Positions 62,467-64,000 of a stretch of DNA of 64,000 nucleotides are shown here, in pieces. A program made the position numbers and the translations under genes. A model generated the notes under the pieces. The model saw nothing but the letters and a program-made list of their open reading frames with translations. It was not told the origin of the DNA and made no database searches. Position 1 is the first letter of the stretch; every line of letters starts with the position of its first letter. The stretch covers positions 434,001 through 498,000 of the forward strand of contig NZ_NSKE01000001.1 in NCBI RefSeq assembly GCF_002287075.1. Reading direction: 5' to 3'. Origin of the DNA: Fodinibius salipaludis. Its GTDB lineage: Bacteria; Bacteroidota; Rhodothermia; Balneolales; Balneolaceae.

Positions 62467-63795
62467 ATGTTTATAAAAAAATTACCACATTTACTTGTAA
62501 CATTGCTCGCAGCGATTTTGATAGGATGCGGATCTTCAAATCCGTTAGCTGACGAAGCTCAAAATAATCTTAAAAGTCAGGATTTTGAAGGTGCTATTGC
62601 TTCAGCTGAAAAATCCATTGAAAAGTATCCTGGAGATCCTTTGGGATATTACTATAAAGCCGTTGCACTTGGCGAACTTGCAAGTTCTAAAGAGGATCCA
62701 AGCGAACGACTCGAGTATTATAAAAAAATGGATGAAACATTTGAAACGGCTAAAGCTGTTGCTGATACTTCTGAAAATAAACCGGGAGAAATTGAAAACA
62801 TTTCCGGCGTGAAAGTTGCCGTATGGCAGAATGAATTTCAGAGTGGTGTTAACTACGCTACCGATGACAGCCTTAAGGGTACGGTAGAAAATCCAATGGA
62901 GTATTCATTATACCACTTGCGAAATGCTACCGAAATCCAGCCAGACAGTGCAAGCTCTTGGAATGTCCGTGCACAAATAGCTGCTCAGAATAAGAAATTT
63001 GAAGAAGCTGTTACTTCAAAAGAAAAGTATATGGGTATGATCTCTGAGTCAGAGATTGATACCGTAGATTACATGCACTTGGGGAATTACTACTTCAATG
63101 TAGGAAACGATAAAAAAGTCGTTGAGGTCTTTGAAAAAGGAAAAGAGCGATTCCCCGAAAGTAGACCTATTGTTACAAACCTTGCTGATGCTTATAGCAG
63201 AGCTGGGCAACAAGAAAAAGCAATCGCTACACTTGAAGAGCTTGTTCAGCAAGATCCAGATAATGCCCAATACCGCTTGGTAATGGGTACGAAAATTTAT
63301 CAGCAGGCGCTGGAGCTGCAAGATACATTGGGAACAAACTCTGAAAAAATCATGGAGCTGCAGAGGAAGTTTAAACAGGCTGATCCTTCCAAACAGGAAG
63401 AAATTAAGAGTCAAATTGATAAACTCAGTAATCAAAATGAAAAGCTGTTAGCTGAACAAGAAGAACTCACTAACCGTGCTGAGGAAGTAATTAAAAAAGC
63501 TCTGGAAATTGATCCCGATGAGCCAGCTGCTTACGAAACACTGGGCGTCATTTACCAAAATCGAGCCAAAAATCTTTTCGATCGCCGTAACAGAACTGCC
63601 GATAACAAAAAGGCGGCTAAGCTTGACGAACAAGGTAAAAAAGACATCCGCCAGGCTATGGATTATTATGAAAAAGCCGTCGAACTCGATCCTGATAACA
63701 AAAATTACTGGAGGAGCTTATTCCAGATTTACACCTTCCTCGGTATGGACGAAAAAGCTGAAGAAGCAATGGAAAAAGCGGGCATGGACGGATAA
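62467..63795 (+). CDS. TPR-repeat lipoprotein
   Basis: A 442-residue lipoprotein (lipobox LIGC, Cys21) made of tetratricopeptide repeats: about 30-75 (FEGAIASAEKSIEKYPGDPL), 140-260 (SSWNVRAQIAAQNKKFEEAV; SRAGQQEKAIATLEELVQQD) and 340-440 (EVIKKALEIDPDEPAAYETL). A coiled coil interrupts at about 290-335. Such proteins serve as scaffolds in the periplasm or outer membrane. A second lipoprotein gene starts 42 bases downstream, suggesting an operon. Confidence 0.9.
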   Translation: MFIKKLPHLLVTLLAAILIGCGSSNPLADEAQNNLKSQDFEGAIASAEKSIEKYPGDPLGYYYKAVALGELASSKEDPSERLEYYKKMDETFETAKAVADTSENKPGEIENISGVKVAVWQNEFQSGVNYATDDSLKGTVENPMEYSLYHLRNATEIQPDSASSWNVRAQIAAQNKKFEEAVTSKEKYMGMISESEIDTVDYMHLGNYYFNVGNDKKVVEVFEKGKERFPESRPIVTNLADAYSRAGQQEKAIATLEELVQQDPDNAQYRLVMGTKIYQQALELQDTLGTNSEKIMELQRKFKQADPSKQEEIKSQIDKLSNQNEKLLAEQEELTNRAEEVIKKALEIDPDEPAAYETLGVIYQNRAKNLFDRRNRTADNKKAAKLDEQGKKDIRQAMDYYEKAVELDPDNKNYWRSLFQIYTFLGMDEKAEEAMEKAGMDG

Positions 63796-63837
63796 CATCG
63801 ATCTGATCACTCGCATTAACTAATTTACTACTTATTT

Positions 63838-64000
63838 ATGATTTCCGACTTTACCCGAATAGCAAGCATTGTGCTTGCATTCGGGTTCTTTATTAGTTGT
63901 TCTACATTACAATCATCAACCCAAGAATCTGCTACATCTGAAAACCTTTCCGAACAGCAGATTCAACAACAAATAAATTCCCTCGAAAAGGATATTTCCT
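63838..64000 (+). CDS. Lipoprotein gene, cut by the window's right edge
   Basis: The ATG at 63838 opens a frame that stays open to the last base (54 codons seen). It begins with a lipoprotein signal peptide: basic start (MISDFTR), hydrophobic core and lipobox FISC, with Cys21. The visible mature part is Ser/Gln-rich (STLQSSTQESATSENLSEQQ, then a helical QINSLEK). The function cannot be judged from this piece. It follows the TPR lipoprotein by 42 bases. Confidence 0.8.
   Translation, partial: MISDFTRIASIVLAFGFFISCSTLQSSTQESATSENLSEQQIQQQINSLEKDIS

Noticed and set aside
1-64000. CRISPR arrays, rRNA genes and intact transposases
   Set aside because: No regularly spaced direct repeats, no rRNA-like sequence and no transposase or integrase reading frame were found on reading both strands.

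Overview
The window is about 64 kb of a chromosome from the Bacteroidota-related (FCB) lineage, most likely Balneolota or Rhodothermota. That placement is inference. It rests on a ribosomal L21 with a long C-terminal extension, a TTTG-N19-TATATTTG promoter in front of it (the Bacteroidota -33/-7 pattern), many short-signal lipoproteins, a DPP-IV-like S9 peptidase, and weak Shine-Dalgarno signals. There is no rRNA, no CRISPR array and no intact transposase. One tRNA gene (Asn) is present.

Region 1 (1-13.2 kb) is loosely packed accessory DNA. It holds a HisKA_2-type sensor kinase, two small secreted proteins, and a membrane protein joining OB-fold-like and Kelch-like extracytoplasmic domains to a probable cytoplasmic winged helix. 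It also holds a formate/nitrite-type channel fused to a degenerate DsbA-like domain, a GIY-YIG protein and a TlpA-like thioredoxin lipoprotein. Much of the intergenic DNA carries relics: a truncated GIY-YIG paralogue, a frameshifted Imm8-like immunity gene, an orphan Trp/Tyr/His-rich micro-ORF followed by a terminator, and several strong hairpins.

Region 2 (13.2-29.6 kb) starts with a YbdG-like MscS channel. It then has two head-to-head heavy-metal RND efflux clusters. Cluster 1 (minus strand, 22.1 to 14.8 kb) encodes a His-rich small protein, a TolC-type channel, a His-rich lipoprotein, a His-rich adaptor and an RND pump. Cluster 2 (plus strand, 22.7 to 29.5 kb) encodes a small membrane-anchored protein, a TolC-type lipoprotein, an adaptor, a CzcA-like pump and a short-T-loop PII-like protein. 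Two direct copies of a small helix-turn-helix gene, one frameshifted, bracket cluster 1. The clusters look more GC-rich than their surroundings and contain REP-like hairpins, which suggests acquisition by transfer.

Region 3 (29.7-64 kb) is mostly conserved housekeeping: tRNA-Asn, truA, a ccmCDEF cytochrome c maturation operon with the Cys-type CcmE, an S9 peptidase, a sorbosone-dehydrogenase-like lipoprotein, an MFS transporter, dut, a biotin-carrier protein with murA, RNase G with hslVU, a C-terminal processing protease, dcd / Bfd-like / rsmE, a HEAT-cyclophilin fusion, rplU-rpmA, an FAH-family hydrolase, an M23 peptidase, ridA, an alpha/beta hydrolase and a TPR lipoprotein. A further lipoprotein gene runs off the right edge.

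No single unmistakable new system stands out. The best candidates are the FNT/DsbA-like fusion that has lost its redox residues, the Kelch/winged-helix transmembrane protein, and the paired metal-efflux island with its PII-like subunit and flanking HTH repeats.
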